DNA of 64,000 bases from Bauldia sp. (GCA_020442065.1 JAGRKZ010000014.1:1-64000); one strand, 5' to 3'; counted from the stretch's first letter, positions 31,783 to 40,810 are shown. Program-made: numbers and translations. Notes: a model not told the origin generated them from the sequence alone.

Positions 31783-33726
31783 ATGACACCCACGATCGTG
31801 CTCTGGCTGCTGCTCGGCGCGGCAGTCGCCGTACTCCTATGGCGATCATCAAGGCTGATAGGCCCGGTCATGATTTCCCAGCCGGCGATGCGGTTTGATC
31901 AGCCCGGAAGACGGCTTCAGGGCCTCCTGGCCGCCATCGGTCACCGCCGGCTTATTAGGAACCGCTACTCCGGCATCCTCCACGCCATGATCTTCGTGAG
32001 CTTCTTCGTGCTCGCTACCGCGATCGTCCAGTCCTTCGGCTCTGTCTTGTTTCCCGGATTCAGCCTCGCGCCAGTGGGCGGCGATACCTGGATTGCGCTC
32101 GCCCAGGATGTGTTCGCCATCGTCATGCTGACGGGCGTCGCTCTTGCCGCATGGCAGCGACTCGTTCTTCGACCCGCCCGGTTCAAAGGTTCGAACAATA
32201 CCGACGCCAACATCATATACATCCTGATCGTCATCATCGTTGTCACCATGCTGCTTGAGGCAGCGTTCGCAATCGTCGCCGGCAGTGGCGCCTCGGCGAT
32301 ATGGAGGCCGGTTTCTGCGACGCTGGGGGCCGCCTTCACCGCAATGAGAATGTCACCAGAGTTCGCCAGCCAAGCCCACGACGTCTTCTACTGGCTGCAT
32401 GTCGGAGCGATCCTCGCGTTCGTCGTCTACATTCCCGGTTCGAAGCATCGGCACATGTTGCTCGCCGCTCCCAACGTCTATTTCCGTAGTCTGAAACCGA
32501 TAGGGCAGATTCCGCGGCCGACGCCCGAAGTCCCGCCACCGCCACTGGCAGCAGCAACCGACTTCGCGTGGAAAGACATGCTTGATACCTACGCCTGCAC
32601 GGAGTGCGGGCGCTGCCAGGCGGCATGTCCGGCATACGCTTCCGGCCTGCCCCTGAGCCCGAAGCTCCTGATCACTGACCTTCGCGATCACTTCGTGACC
32701 CAACCGGCCGATGCGCCGATCGTCGGGCCCACGATCAGTGAAGACACGCTTTGGGCCTGCACCACATGCCGCGCCTGCATGGAGGTCTGCCCGGTCCACA
32801 TCGAACACTTGCCCAAAATTATAGGCATGCGACGGACGCTCATCGAAAACGGCAATATCCAGCCGATGCTTCAGACGGCCCTGTCGAACTTGCAGCGGGT
32901 CGGAAACTCGATGGGCACGGCCTCCAAGATGCGTGCGCGCTGGACCAAGGGACTTCCGTTCAATGTCAAGGATGCACGAAAGGAACCGGTTGACGTGCTT
33001 TGGTTCGTCGGGGACTTCGCCTCTTACGATCCGCGCGTACAGGAGATCAGCCGAACCGTAGCACTCCTGTTCCAGCGTGCCGGCGTCGACTTTGGTATCC
33101 TTTATGACAGCGAGCGCAACAGCGGAAACGACGTCCACCGCGTCGGCGAGGAAGGCTTGTTCGAGACACTTGCGCGCGAAAACATCGCGACGCTCTCGGC
33201 CTGTACATTCAAGCGAATCGTAACCACCGATCCGCACAGCCTTAACGCGCTGGCGCAGGAATACAGTGCTTTCGGAGCAACCTACGACGTCGTCCACTAC
33301 TCGGCCTTCCTCCTTGAGCTTGTCGAGGCCGGCCGACTGCCTCTAGGACCAACGGAGAGGCGAACTGTCACCTACCACGATCCGTGCTATCTCGGCCGAT
33401 ACAATGGCGGCTTCGACGCGCCCCGCGCACTGATTGCCAGGGCTGGGTGCGCGATCAACGAGATGGGGCGCTGCCGAGAGAATTCGTTTTGCTGCGGCGC
33501 CGGCGGTGGCCGCATCTGGCAAGACGATTCGGCCATGACCGAGCGACCGAGCGAGAATCGGATTCGGGAGGCCCTCGCGCTCGGCGACGCGGAGCTGTTT
33601 GTCGTCGCCTGCCCCAAGGACAGTGTGATGTACGGAGCCGCCATCGATGCCTTGGGGGTATCCGACCGTATCAAGGTCGTCGACTTGGCAGAGCTCGTCA
33701 TGTCGGCGGCAGAGACGCACTCGTGA
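31783..33726 (+). CDS. Membrane Fe-S oxidoreductase, ETF:quinone oxidoreductase of the EMO/DgcB type
   Basis: The 647-residue protein has five to six N-terminal membrane segments (residues 5-25, 65-85, 105-125, 145-165, 200-218) with His67, His206, His222 and His224 as possible heme b ligands. Two ferredoxin-type clusters follow (Cys272/275/278/282 and Cys326/329/332/336). The C-terminal heterodisulfide-reductase-like half has two CCG-type motifs (HDPCYLG and CCGAGGG). Such proteins sit beside etfAB and hand electrons from ETF to the quinone pool, or act with dimethylglycine demethylases (DgcB). Here no DgcA-like gene is present and a GMC enzyme takes that place. Confidence 0.88.
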   Translation: MTPTIVLWLLLGAAVAVLLWRSSRLIGPVMISQPAMRFDQPGRRLQGLLAAIGHRRLIRNRYSGILHAMIFVSFFVLATAIVQSFGSVLFPGFSLAPVGGDTWIALAQDVFAIVMLTGVALAAWQRLVLRPARFKGSNNTDANIIYILIVIIVVTMLLEAAFAIVAGSGASAIWRPVSATLGAAFTAMRMSPEFASQAHDVFYWLHVGAILAFVVYIPGSKHRHMLLAAPNVYFRSLKPIGQIPRPTPEVPPPPLAAATDFAWKDMLDTYACTECGRCQAACPAYASGLPLSPKLLITDLRDHFVTQPADAPIVGPTISEDTLWACTTCRACMEVCPVHIEHLPKIIGMRRTLIENGNIQPMLQTALSNLQRVGNSMGTASKMRARWTKGLPFNVKDARKEPVDVLWFVGDFASYDPRVQEISRTVALLFQRAGVDFGILYDSERNSGNDVHRVGEEGLFETLARENIATLSACTFKRIVTTDPHSLNALAQEYSAFGATYDVVHYSAFLLELVEAGRLPLGPTERRTVTYHDPCYLGRYNGGFDAPRALIARAGCAINEMGRCRENSFCCGAGGGRIWQDDSAMTERPSENRIREALALGDAELFVVACPKDSVMYGAAIDALGVSDRIKVVDLAELVMSAAETHS

Positions 33727-33748
33727 CGGGGCGCGGTGCGGGAGACAA

Positions 33749-33795
33749 GCAGGGCCCGGTGCGATGACCGGGCCCTGCGACGGCGCCTTGTTTTG
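33749..33795 (+). terminator. Terminator between the convergent etf and AKR operons
   Basis: GCAGGGCCCGGT and ACCGGGCCCTGC form a perfect 12-bp stem with a 6-base loop (33749-33778), followed on the plus strand by a TTGTTTT stretch. It lies between the stop of the Fe-S gene and the stop of the aldo/keto reductase gene, and could serve both strands. Confidence 0.75.
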
Positions 33796-33825
33796 GACGA
33801 AGGGAGGTATCCGCCAGGCGCTTCG

Positions 33826-34767
33826 TTAGATCACGCCGCTCCGTCCGGGCTCAATGAACGGCCGGAGCTCCGCCCACAGCGTCTCGTCGATAGGGTGGTC
33901 GAGCAGCGCGAGGGTCTCGTCGAGGCGGGCCGGAGTGGACATGCCGACGATGGTCGAGGCCACCCGCGCGTCCCGCGTCGAGAACTGGAGCGCCGCAGCA
34001 GCGAGCGGCACATCGTGCGCCTTGCACAGCGCCTCCATCGCCCGGACGCGGGTGAGGGTCGCCGCGGATGCCGGGGCATAGCAGTAGCGCGGAACCGCGT
34101 CCGGACCCTTGACGAGCATGCCGCCGCCATAGGGGGCGGCGTTGACGAAGCCGACATCGCGCGCCATGCAGGTCTCGATCAAAGGTTCCGCCGATTGGTC
34201 GACCAGCGTATAGCGGTTGTGGCTGATGATACTGTCAAAGAGGTCCGTCGAAAGATACCGCAGCATCAGGTCGATTGGTCCTCCGGCCACGCCGAGATGC
34301 GCGATGACCCCCTCGTCGCGCATCTTCACCATCGCCTCGACGGCGCCGCCAGATGCCATACCTGCTTCGAAGGTCATCTTCTCGGGATCGTGGAGATAGA
34401 CGATCTGGAGCCGCTCAAGGCCAAGTCGCTCGAGGCTTTCCTCGACCGAACGGCGCACACGGTCTCCGGAGAAATCGGAGCTGCCCGGGAGCGGATCGAC
34501 CTTGGTCGCTAGCACGAAGCCCGGTGGCAGGCCGCCCGCCTCGCGGATCGCTATGCCTATGCGACGCTCGCTGTCGCCGCCATGACCGTATTCGTTCGAC
34601 GTGTCGATGAAGTTGATAGGGCCGGCGAATGTGCGGCGAATGGTTGCCACGGCCACATCGGTGCCGACCGCGTAGCCGTACTGCTCCGGGAAGCTGCCGA
34701 GGGCGCTCGTACCGACGCAGAGCGGGGTGACCGGCAAAGAGGTTCGACCGAGGGTACGCTTCTCCAT
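33826..34767 (-). CDS. Aldo/keto reductase, aldose (L-fucose-type) dehydrogenase-like
   Basis: The 313-residue protein (ATG 34767 with AAGGAA nine bases upstream; a TTG 9 bases earlier is less likely) has the AKR tetrad Asp55, Tyr60 (FIDTSNEYG), Lys89 (ATKVD) and His126 (YLHDPE). The sequence style and the GG near residue 211-213 (APYGGGMLVKG) resemble D-threo-aldose or L-fucose 1-dehydrogenases, which make aldonolactones with NAD(P). It is the last gene of the ABC/nitrilase operon. It could feed an aldonic acid to the dehydratase of operon 1. Confidence 0.82.
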   Translation of the reverse strand: MEKRTLGRTSLPVTPLCVGTSALGSFPEQYGYAVGTDVAVATIRRTFAGPINFIDTSNEYGHGGDSERRIGIAIREAGGLPPGFVLATKVDPLPGSSDFSGDRVRRSVEESLERLGLERLQIVYLHDPEKMTFEAGMASGGAVEAMVKMRDEGVIAHLGVAGGPIDLMLRYLSTDLFDSIISHNRYTLVDQSAEPLIETCMARDVGFVNAAPYGGGMLVKGPDAVPRYCYAPASAATLTRVRAMEALCKAHDVPLAAAALQFSTRDARVASTIVGMSTPARLDETLALLDHPIDETLWAELRPFIEPGRSGVI

Positions 34768-34833
34768 CTGTGGCAATTCCTTACTATTGGCGGCGGGTTG
34801 GAGCGCAGGCCGGAGGACGGCGTCGCTGCATTT

Positions 34834-35898
34834 TCACGGTCCGGTGCGCCGCTTGCCCCGCAGCGAAGACACCGCCGCCGAGATTCGTTCGACGCCGCCC
34901 GCACTCGAGAGGAACACGGCGACAAGAATCACCGCTCCCTTGATGACGAGCTGGGGCTCGGACGAGATTCCGACAAGGTTCATGATATTAATGATCGTGG
35001 CCATCACGAACACGCCGATAACGGAATTGACCGGATTGCCCTTGCCGCCAACAAGCGACGCGCCGCCAACCACGACTGCTGCGATCGCATCGAGCTCACT
35101 CCCACGCCCGACCAGCGAGCTGCCCTGAAGAAGTTGCGCGGCAGCGACAAGGCCGGCAAGACCGGCGAGAAAACCGGACAGCGAATACGTCACCAGCAAA
35201 TCGCGGTTGACCGGCAGTCCCGAGAGGCGCGCCGCTTCGCGGTTGCCGCCGATCGCATATAGGCGTCGGCCAAATGTCGAGTAGCGACTGACTATCGCTG
35301 CGGCGACGGTCACGAAGAGAAAGATCATGACTGGATTGGGAATTCCCAACACGCGACCGTCGGAGAACCAGGTTACGAACGTCTGGTTCTGAATGTAGAT
35401 CAAGCTGCTCGACTGGATGATGTAGCTGAATCCCTGGACGACGCTCATCATCGCCAACGTGGCGATAAAGGGTGGGATCCGCACCCAGACTACGAGAAGC
35501 CCGTTGCCGAGGCCAAAGCCGGCGCAGACCGCGAGCGTGAAGACAACGGCGATGCCGGCATCGACGCCGGTCTGAAGGGTGAGGGCGACGACCACGGTCG
35601 CCAGCGCGAGGATCGCGCCGACCGAGAGGTCGATGCCGCCCGTGACGATGACGTAGAACTGGCCGACCGCAAGGATAGCGACAATCGACGAGAAGGAGAC
35701 GACGTTGCTGAAGTTGCGTACCGTCAGGAAATTCGGCGAGACTAACGCGCCGACGATGACGATCAGCACGAGTACCAGGATCAGGTAGCTCTGCGGCAGG
35801 AGACGCCGGAGGGCGCCGGATACCCCACCACGGCCCGATGCGGTATTCCCGGCTGTCGTTGCCCGTGGCGGTATCTCGCCCTGTGCCGTCGCATTCAT
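34834..35898 (-). CDS. Ribose-type ABC transporter permease (operon 3)
   Basis: The RbsC-family protein has VTGGIDLSVGAILALATV, FIATLAMMSVVQG and FGRRLYAIGGNREAARLSG motifs and about nine membrane segments. I prefer ATG 35898 (354 aa), which has GGGGAGAG six bases upstream. An earlier ATG at 35937 overlaps the ATPase stop by four bases but has no ribosome site. Only one permease gene is present, so the channel is probably a homodimer, unlike in the other two operons. Confidence 0.9.
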   Translation of the reverse strand: MNATAQGEIPPRATTAGNTASGRGGVSGALRRLLPQSYLILVLVLIVIVGALVSPNFLTVRNFSNVVSFSSIVAILAVGQFYVIVTGGIDLSVGAILALATVVVALTLQTGVDAGIAVVFTLAVCAGFGLGNGLLVVWVRIPPFIATLAMMSVVQGFSYIIQSSSLIYIQNQTFVTWFSDGRVLGIPNPVMIFLFVTVAAAIVSRYSTFGRRLYAIGGNREAARLSGLPVNRDLLVTYSLSGFLAGLAGLVAAAQLLQGSSLVGRGSELDAIAAVVVGGASLVGGKGNPVNSVIGVFVMATIINIMNLVGISSEPQLVIKGAVILVAVFLSSAGGVERISAAVSSLRGKRRTGP

Positions 35899-35933
35899 GG
35901 CCGCTCTCCCCGTCCCGTTCGCCGCCGCCCTTG

Positions 35934-37490
35934 TCATGCAAAGTGGCGGATGATTTCCGCGCCGTCGCTGCCCACGTCGTCGTGCGCGAGTTCGGCGACC
36001 ACCCGGCCCCGCGCCATGACCAGTACGCGGTCGCAGAGGACGGCCTCGGATATCTCCGAGCTTGCAATGATCACCGTGCCCCCGGACCGCGCGAAGTCGG
36101 AAAGCAGCGCGTACATCTCCTCCTTGGCGCCGACATCCACGCCCCGGGTAGGTTCGTCGCAGATCAGGATGCGCGCCGAGCGCACCAGCCAACGCGCCAG
36201 GATTCCCTTCTGTTGTGTGCCGCCGCTCAGGGTCTTCATGGACTGGTCGACGCCGGAGATGCGCATCTCGAGCCGCGCGGCGATGTCACGTGCGGTCTGG
36301 CCAATTCGGCGGTCGTTCAGCATGCCAAGACGGCTGAACATCGGCAGGCTTGCGAGGCTCATGTTGTCCGCCACGCTCATGTCGGGGACGAAGCCGTGCG
36401 CTTTCCGATCTTGCGGCAGCAGCCCGATACCGAGCCGGATCGCGTCACGTGGCGAGGCGAAGTTGACGGGCTTCCCCTCAAACGCGATCGTGCCGGAGGT
36501 GCGCTGACGCGCGCCGGCAAGCAAGCTGACAAGGGTCGACTGTCCGCTGCCGACGAGGCCCGTTACGCCCAGGACCTCGCCACGGCGCAGTTCTAGGCTC
36601 GTTGGTTCGACCTTCCCCGTCTCGGCAAGTCCCTGTACCGAGAGGATGACGTCACCGACCTCGCCTGTCCCCAGCCGCGGATGCGTTCCGCCGCTCAGCG
36701 AGGCCTCCTGAATCGAGCCCTTAAGCGCCTTGCCGAGCATCGCGGAAATGACATCGGCCGGGGTTGTCTCCGCGGTCGACATCGTGGCGACGCTCTGGCC
36801 GTCGCGAATCACGGAGACCGTGTCGCAAAGCTCGTACAGCTCGTCCATGCGGTGCGAGATGTAGATCATTGTCTCGCCCTCCTGCGCGAGCGCTTTCAGC
36901 ACGCTGAAAAGGCGGTCCACATCCGGAGGCGGAAGTGCCGAGGTCGGCTCGTCGAGAAGGATGACGCGCGCCCGTTTGCGCAGCGCCTTGGCGAGTTCGA
37001 CGGCCTGCTGCTCGGCGACCGAAAAGGATGACACCGGCTTTCGCACATCCATCTCGAAGCCAATGCGGGCCAGTGCCTTTTCGGCCTCACGGTGCATCTG
37101 CCGCCAGTCGACGACCGGCACCGGCGCACGGCGCGGCAGCATGCCGAGGAAGATGTTCTCCGCGACTGACAGCTCCGGCACCAGGCTGAGCTCCTGGTAG
37201 ATCGTCTGTATGCCGGCCGTCTGCGCGTCGATCGGTGAGTGAAGATGAACCTGCTTGCCACCGAGCAGGAGCCGGCCCTCGTCCGGAATCTCGGCGCCGG
37301 AGAGAATCTTGACGAGCGTCGACTTGCCCGCGCCGTTCTGGCCGGCCAGGGCATGAATGCTGCCGGCGCGGACGCTGAGGCCGACACCATTCAGCGCACG
37401 GACGCCCGGATAGTACTTGACAATACCCTCAGCAAGCAGCTCAGGCTCCGGCCTACCTTGCCGCACGACGGCTTCCGCTGCTTGGTTCAT
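35934..37490 (-). CDS. RbsA-type sugar ABC transporter ATPase (operon 3)
   Basis: Two ABC domains are present in 518 residues. The first has GQNGAGKST, then VAEQQAVELAKAL in place of a full signature, and VILLDEPTSAL. The second has GLVGSGQSTL, the signature LSGGTQQKG and LICDEPTRGVD. This pattern, with a degenerate first signature, is normal for RbsA and XylG. ATG 37490 is chosen because the longer reading adds unrelated sequence. It lies between the binding protein and the permease. Confidence 0.92.
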   Translation of the reverse strand: MNQAAEAVVRQGRPEPELLAEGIVKYYPGVRALNGVGLSVRAGSIHALAGQNGAGKSTLVKILSGAEIPDEGRLLLGGKQVHLHSPIDAQTAGIQTIYQELSLVPELSVAENIFLGMLPRRAPVPVVDWRQMHREAEKALARIGFEMDVRKPVSSFSVAEQQAVELAKALRKRARVILLDEPTSALPPPDVDRLFSVLKALAQEGETMIYISHRMDELYELCDTVSVIRDGQSVATMSTAETTPADVISAMLGKALKGSIQEASLSGGTHPRLGTGEVGDVILSVQGLAETGKVEPTSLELRRGEVLGVTGLVGSGQSTLVSLLAGARQRTSGTIAFEGKPVNFASPRDAIRLGIGLLPQDRKAHGFVPDMSVADNMSLASLPMFSRLGMLNDRRIGQTARDIAARLEMRISGVDQSMKTLSGGTQQKGILARWLVRSARILICDEPTRGVDVGAKEEMYALLSDFARSGGTVIIASSEISEAVLCDRVLVMARGRVVAELAHDDVGSDGAEIIRHFA

Positions 37491-37637
37491 GGAACACGCC
37501 AGTGAAGATCGAGGTCGAGGAAGGCTAGTCCCTATTTCCGCCCGATGCGACACCCGCGAGACGGACGGAAGGGCCTAGGGGGCACTCCCGACGGAAGCGC
37601 CCCTGGGGTTCCGGCGAAAACACGCCCGGCGCGGCGG

Positions 37638-38690
37638 CTAGTCGCCAGCGCGCATGTAGGTTTCGTCGGCCTTGTAGTACTGGGCCGCGGTCTCCGGCGT
37701 CACCACCGAAGTCTCCACGTAGTTCGTCTTGTCGGGGCAGGCCGAGGTATCGTTGTTGTAGGCCGCGACCGCCATCTTGACGGCGAGGACCGCCTGGTCC
37801 CACGGCTGGTTGGAGGCGACCGCCTGCATGGGGCCAGTCGGATCATCCATCATCTGCTTGAGCACGACCATGCCGCCATCGTAGCTGCCGATCAGCAGTC
37901 CGTCGCCCCACACGCCCGCCTGGCGGAGGCCCTGCGTGATGCCGCCGTTCATGACGTCGCTCATGCTGAACAGGATCTTGAGGTCGGGATTGGCCGTGGC
38001 CATGTCGCGGATCGGGGTAAGGGCCTTGTCCGGCTTCCACTCGCCGAACTTCATCGGCAGAATGTCGAGCGTGATGTTCGGATACTGGTCGAGAACGCTC
38101 TTCAGTCCCTTCATGAAGCCATTGAAACGCAGGTCGCTGATGACGTCGCCGGGAAAGCCGCCGATGCTGCCGAGCTTCCAGGTGCCGCTGTCGCCGAACT
38201 TCTCGATGGCCTTCCGCCCGATGATCTCGCCAGCCAGCGCGCCCGTCGCCTCCTGGTCCTCGGCCACGTAGCAGAACATGTCGCCGACGAGCTGCGGGTC
38301 GAGGTTGGAGTTCACCGTCACGAGCGGGATGCCCGCCTGCTTCAGCGCCTTGACCGAGGCAGCGACACCGATCGGATCATTGGCATTCATGATCACGACG
38401 TCCACGCCCTTGCTGATCAACGTCTGGACATCCTGGTTCTGGCGGGTCGTATCGCCATTGGCGTCGAGGACGTCGATCGTGGCGCCGATTTTCTGGGCTT
38501 CCGCCTCGCCCCCGGCGATCAGCGTCTTCCACCAGTCGCTGCCCGACAGGCCGCGCTGGCTCCAGCCGATGACCAGACCCTCGCCCGTGGATTTGTCGGC
38601 CGAGGCGGGCGAGATGAGCGCGCTACTCGCCAAGGCGGCGAGAGCGAAGAGCGAAATCGCAGCGCGGCTGCGCCGTTCCGTGCAGTTCAT
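37638..38690 (-). CDS. Periplasmic sugar-binding protein (operon 3)
   Basis: The ATG at 38690 has GGGAGAAG six bases upstream and gives 350 residues. The leader (RAAISLFALAALASSALISPASA) ends near residue 31, and the mature part opens GLVIGWSQRGLSGSDWWK. The fold is the Peripla_BP_4 type (VVIMNANDPIGVAASVKALKQAGIPLVTVNSN). It is not a close paralogue of the three related proteins in the operon-2 region. A cysteine pair (MFCYVAED and SACPDKTN) may form a disulfide. The ligand is unknown. It might be an amide-bearing sugar, given the hydrolase just upstream. Confidence 0.9.
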   Translation of the reverse strand: MNCTERRSRAAISLFALAALASSALISPASADKSTGEGLVIGWSQRGLSGSDWWKTLIAGGEAEAQKIGATIDVLDANGDTTRQNQDVQTLISKGVDVVIMNANDPIGVAASVKALKQAGIPLVTVNSNLDPQLVGDMFCYVAEDQEATGALAGEIIGRKAIEKFGDSGTWKLGSIGGFPGDVISDLRFNGFMKGLKSVLDQYPNITLDILPMKFGEWKPDKALTPIRDMATANPDLKILFSMSDVMNGGITQGLRQAGVWGDGLLIGSYDGGMVVLKQMMDDPTGPMQAVASNQPWDQAVLAVKMAVAAYNNDTSACPDKTNYVETSVVTPETAAQYYKADETYMRAGD

Positions 38691-38729
38691 GGCATCTTCT
38701 CCCATTTGCTTGTTCTTCTCACTCAGGCG

Positions 38730-39815
38730 TTATGCATTCGAGGGCGGCGTAAACACGCCCCGGTTTACGAGCTCCTTGATGGCGTTGGCGCGGGTCGTCT
38801 CCTCGCGCTTGAGCCAGCCTTCCGCGGGAGGCCGGTCGAGGTACTGGTTCTTGGGATAGATCGGCTTCTCGTAGATCGCCGCGTACTGCTCCGTGCGCAG
38901 GTCCTTGAACTGGTTGTAGAGGCCGTTGGCGATCCGGGCGCGCCGGAGGGCCTCGACGTCGATCACCGTGGTCACGAACGAGTCGCCCGACGTCCAGCCA
39001 CGCTGCTCAGCGACGATTGCGCCGCGATTGTTGACGATCATCGAGCGGCCCCCGAACAGATCCTGGATGCCGCCATCCTTGAGGATCTCGGGGCCGAGAT
39101 TGGGGGCAACGACATAGACCTGGTTGAACATCGCGTGTGCGCGGTTCTGCAACTCCCACATTCCGTTCATCACCGCGGGCTCGATCAGCGTGGGGCGGAT
39201 AATGATCTCCGCGCCGTTCATAGCAAGGCCGCGCACGATCTCCGGGTAGACGCCCTCGTGGCAGATCGCGATGCCGATGTTGCCGATCTCGGTCCGTGCC
39301 ACCGGGAAGATCGCATCCATGACGCTGCCATTGCCGCGCTTGGCGATGAACTCGTCCCACACGTCATGCGGATTGGCGTTGCCGAGCATGCCGCCCTCAT
39401 AGGCATCGCTCGTCGCCTTGTAGCGCTTGTAGATGATCTCACCCTGCGGCGACACGATGAACGCGACATTGAAGTACACGTCGGGGAAATCAGCATCGCG
39501 AACCATGTAGAGCTCGGCGGCGATGTGAGCGTTGATCGCTTTGGCCTTGCGGCAGAGCTCATCGGTCTCCGGCCCGGGGATCTCCATCGCGTATTTCGCT
39601 TCGGCGGCACGGTTGCCAGGGGTGTTCGCGATTAGACCCTGGATCGCCATTTCCGGGATTACGACAAGACGGGCGGGAGCACCTTCCCACGCGCCGACCA
39701 TACATGCCGTATCCATGAAGCTGCAGATGCGTTTGACGTTCTTGAGCGCGTCCTCGCGCTTCTCGATCGTGAACGTCCGAGGCGAAAGCGCCACGACGGC
39801 GTACGGTTCGATCAT
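38730..39815 (-). CDS. Nitrilase-superfamily carbon-nitrogen hydrolase
   Basis: The 361-residue protein has the Glu-Lys-Cys triad: Glu55 (VVIPEMA), Lys133 (KRYKATS) and Cys185 (AICHEGVYPE). The Trp/Arg-rich C-terminal part is typical of aliphatic-amidase and formamidase-like branches. It should hydrolyse an amide or nitrile to acid and ammonia in the cytoplasm. Start 39815 follows GGGGAGGG at ten bases. It is first after the IclR gene and precedes a sugar ABC transporter, and two candidate IclR boxes lie in its promoter. The substrate may be an amide of a sugar acid, which is inference. Confidence 0.88.
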   Translation of the reverse strand: MIEPYAVVALSPRTFTIEKREDALKNVKRICSFMDTACMVGAWEGAPARLVVIPEMAIQGLIANTPGNRAAEAKYAMEIPGPETDELCRKAKAINAHIAAELYMVRDADFPDVYFNVAFIVSPQGEIIYKRYKATSDAYEGGMLGNANPHDVWDEFIAKRGNGSVMDAIFPVARTEIGNIGIAICHEGVYPEIVRGLAMNGAEIIIRPTLIEPAVMNGMWELQNRAHAMFNQVYVVAPNLGPEILKDGGIQDLFGGRSMIVNNRGAIVAEQRGWTSGDSFVTTVIDVEALRRARIANGLYNQFKDLRTEQYAAIYEKPIYPKNQYLDRPPAEGWLKREETTRANAIKELVNRGVFTPPSNA

Positions 39816-39848
39816 GGGATTTTGGTTCCCTCCCCTATCATCGATATT

Positions 39849-39861
39849 GGAACTTAGTTCC
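39849..39861. promoter_or_regulatory. Putative IclR operator, proximal
   Basis: GGAACTTAGTTCC is a near-perfect inverted repeat overlapping the proposed -10 of the nitrilase-type gene. Twelve of its bases (GAACTTAGTTCC) are identical to 29891-29902. Confidence 0.6.
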
Positions 39862-39878
39862 CAAAAAAATCGAGTCAA
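39851..39878 (-). promoter_or_regulatory. Putative sigma-70 promoter of the nitrilase/ABC operon
   Basis: On the minus strand TTGACT (39878-39873) is followed after 16 bases by TAAGTT (39856-39851), which is only a fair -10. The start codon is 36 bases downstream. The promoter is flanked by two inverted repeats. Confidence 0.45.
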
Positions 39879-39894
39879 CCAAATAATGGAAATC

Positions 39895-39912
39895 AGTTTC
39901 CATATAGGAACT
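39895..39912. promoter_or_regulatory. Putative IclR operator, distal
   Basis: AGTTTCCATATAGGAACT is an 18-base inverted repeat with one mismatch, upstream of the -35. Its core TTCCATATA is shared with the perfect palindrome at 12929-12944. Confidence 0.55.
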
Positions 39913-39925
39913 GGCTGAGAGTTCG

Positions 39926-40810
39926 TTATTCGTCGCCGCGAGAGGTTGCGCGAGACGGCACGCCGGCCAATGTCTCTTCGACCTCTTTCGCTGCCGCCAT
40001 CAGCGGGCGGGCAAGCTCGCGCAGCTTTTCGAACGATCCGCGCTGGAGCGGCAGAGAAAACGACATGCTCGCCACAGGCCAGCCGGGCGCGTCGATCGCC
40101 ACGCCGACGCAACGGACGCCAGCATAGGCCTCCTCGCAATCGAAGGCGTAGCCCGCCTGACGGATCTCCGAAAGCCGCGTAACAAGTGCCTTTCGGGTCC
40201 TTATCGTGTTGGGCGTGCGTGGCGTCAGGCGATCGGGCAATAGCTGCAGGGCGGCTTCGCCGCGAAGGGCGAGTGCCGCGAGCCCGCCGGAGGTACAATA
40301 GGCCGGATGGCGCCGGGCGATCGCCAGCCGCACAACCTGTTGGGGGGGGTCGATGCGATCGATGATGATCTCGTCGGTTCCATCGAGCACGCCGATGTGT
40401 CCAGTCTCATTGTACTTGGCGACCAGCCGCCGCATCACCGGGGCAATGACAGTGAGCACGTCACCCGGACGAGTGGTGGTCCCCGCGAGCTCATATGTCG
40501 ACCAACCGACCGAATACCGTCCGGTCTCATCCCGACGAAGGAAGCCGAGCGTTTCGAGCGTGAACAGGAGCTTGTGAAGCGATGCCTTCGGCAGCTTCAT
40601 TTTCAGCTGCAGATCGACGAAGCTCTGTGACGCGCCGCTGCGCGACACGTCGACAAGGATGTCGAGCGCCCGCGCGACGCTTCGATTTATGCCGCGGCCA
40701 GAAGCCTTGGGCGTGCTGTTCGGCCCAGCTTTTGGTTCAATCCGGCCAAAGCCCTCCTCGCGCACGCGACGCGTCGCAGGAGCGGAAGTCGTGGGTCTCA
40801 CCGTGGGCAT
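39926..40810 (-). CDS. IclR family transcriptional regulator (operon 3)
   Basis: The ATG at 40810 has AGGAG eight bases upstream and gives 294 residues. A low-complexity N-terminus of about 45 residues precedes the winged helix (SVARALDILVDVSRSGASQSFVDLQLKMKLPKASLHKLL). The effector domain begins near residue 125, with HIGVLDGTDEIIIDRID and AGVRCVGVAIDAPGWPVASMSFSLP. The boxes at 39849 and 39895 sit between its stop and the next gene, so it is a strong candidate for binding them. It may also bind the related sites at 29891 and 12929. Confidence 0.88.
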   Translation of the reverse strand: MPTVRPTTSAPATRRVREEGFGRIEPKAGPNSTPKASGRGINRSVARALDILVDVSRSGASQSFVDLQLKMKLPKASLHKLLFTLETLGFLRRDETGRYSVGWSTYELAGTTTRPGDVLTVIAPVMRRLVAKYNETGHIGVLDGTDEIIIDRIDPPQQVVRLAIARRHPAYCTSGGLAALALRGEAALQLLPDRLTPRTPNTIRTRKALVTRLSEIRQAGYAFDCEEAYAGVRCVGVAIDAPGWPVASMSFSLPLQRGSFEKLRELARPLMAAAKEVEETLAGVPSRATSRGDE

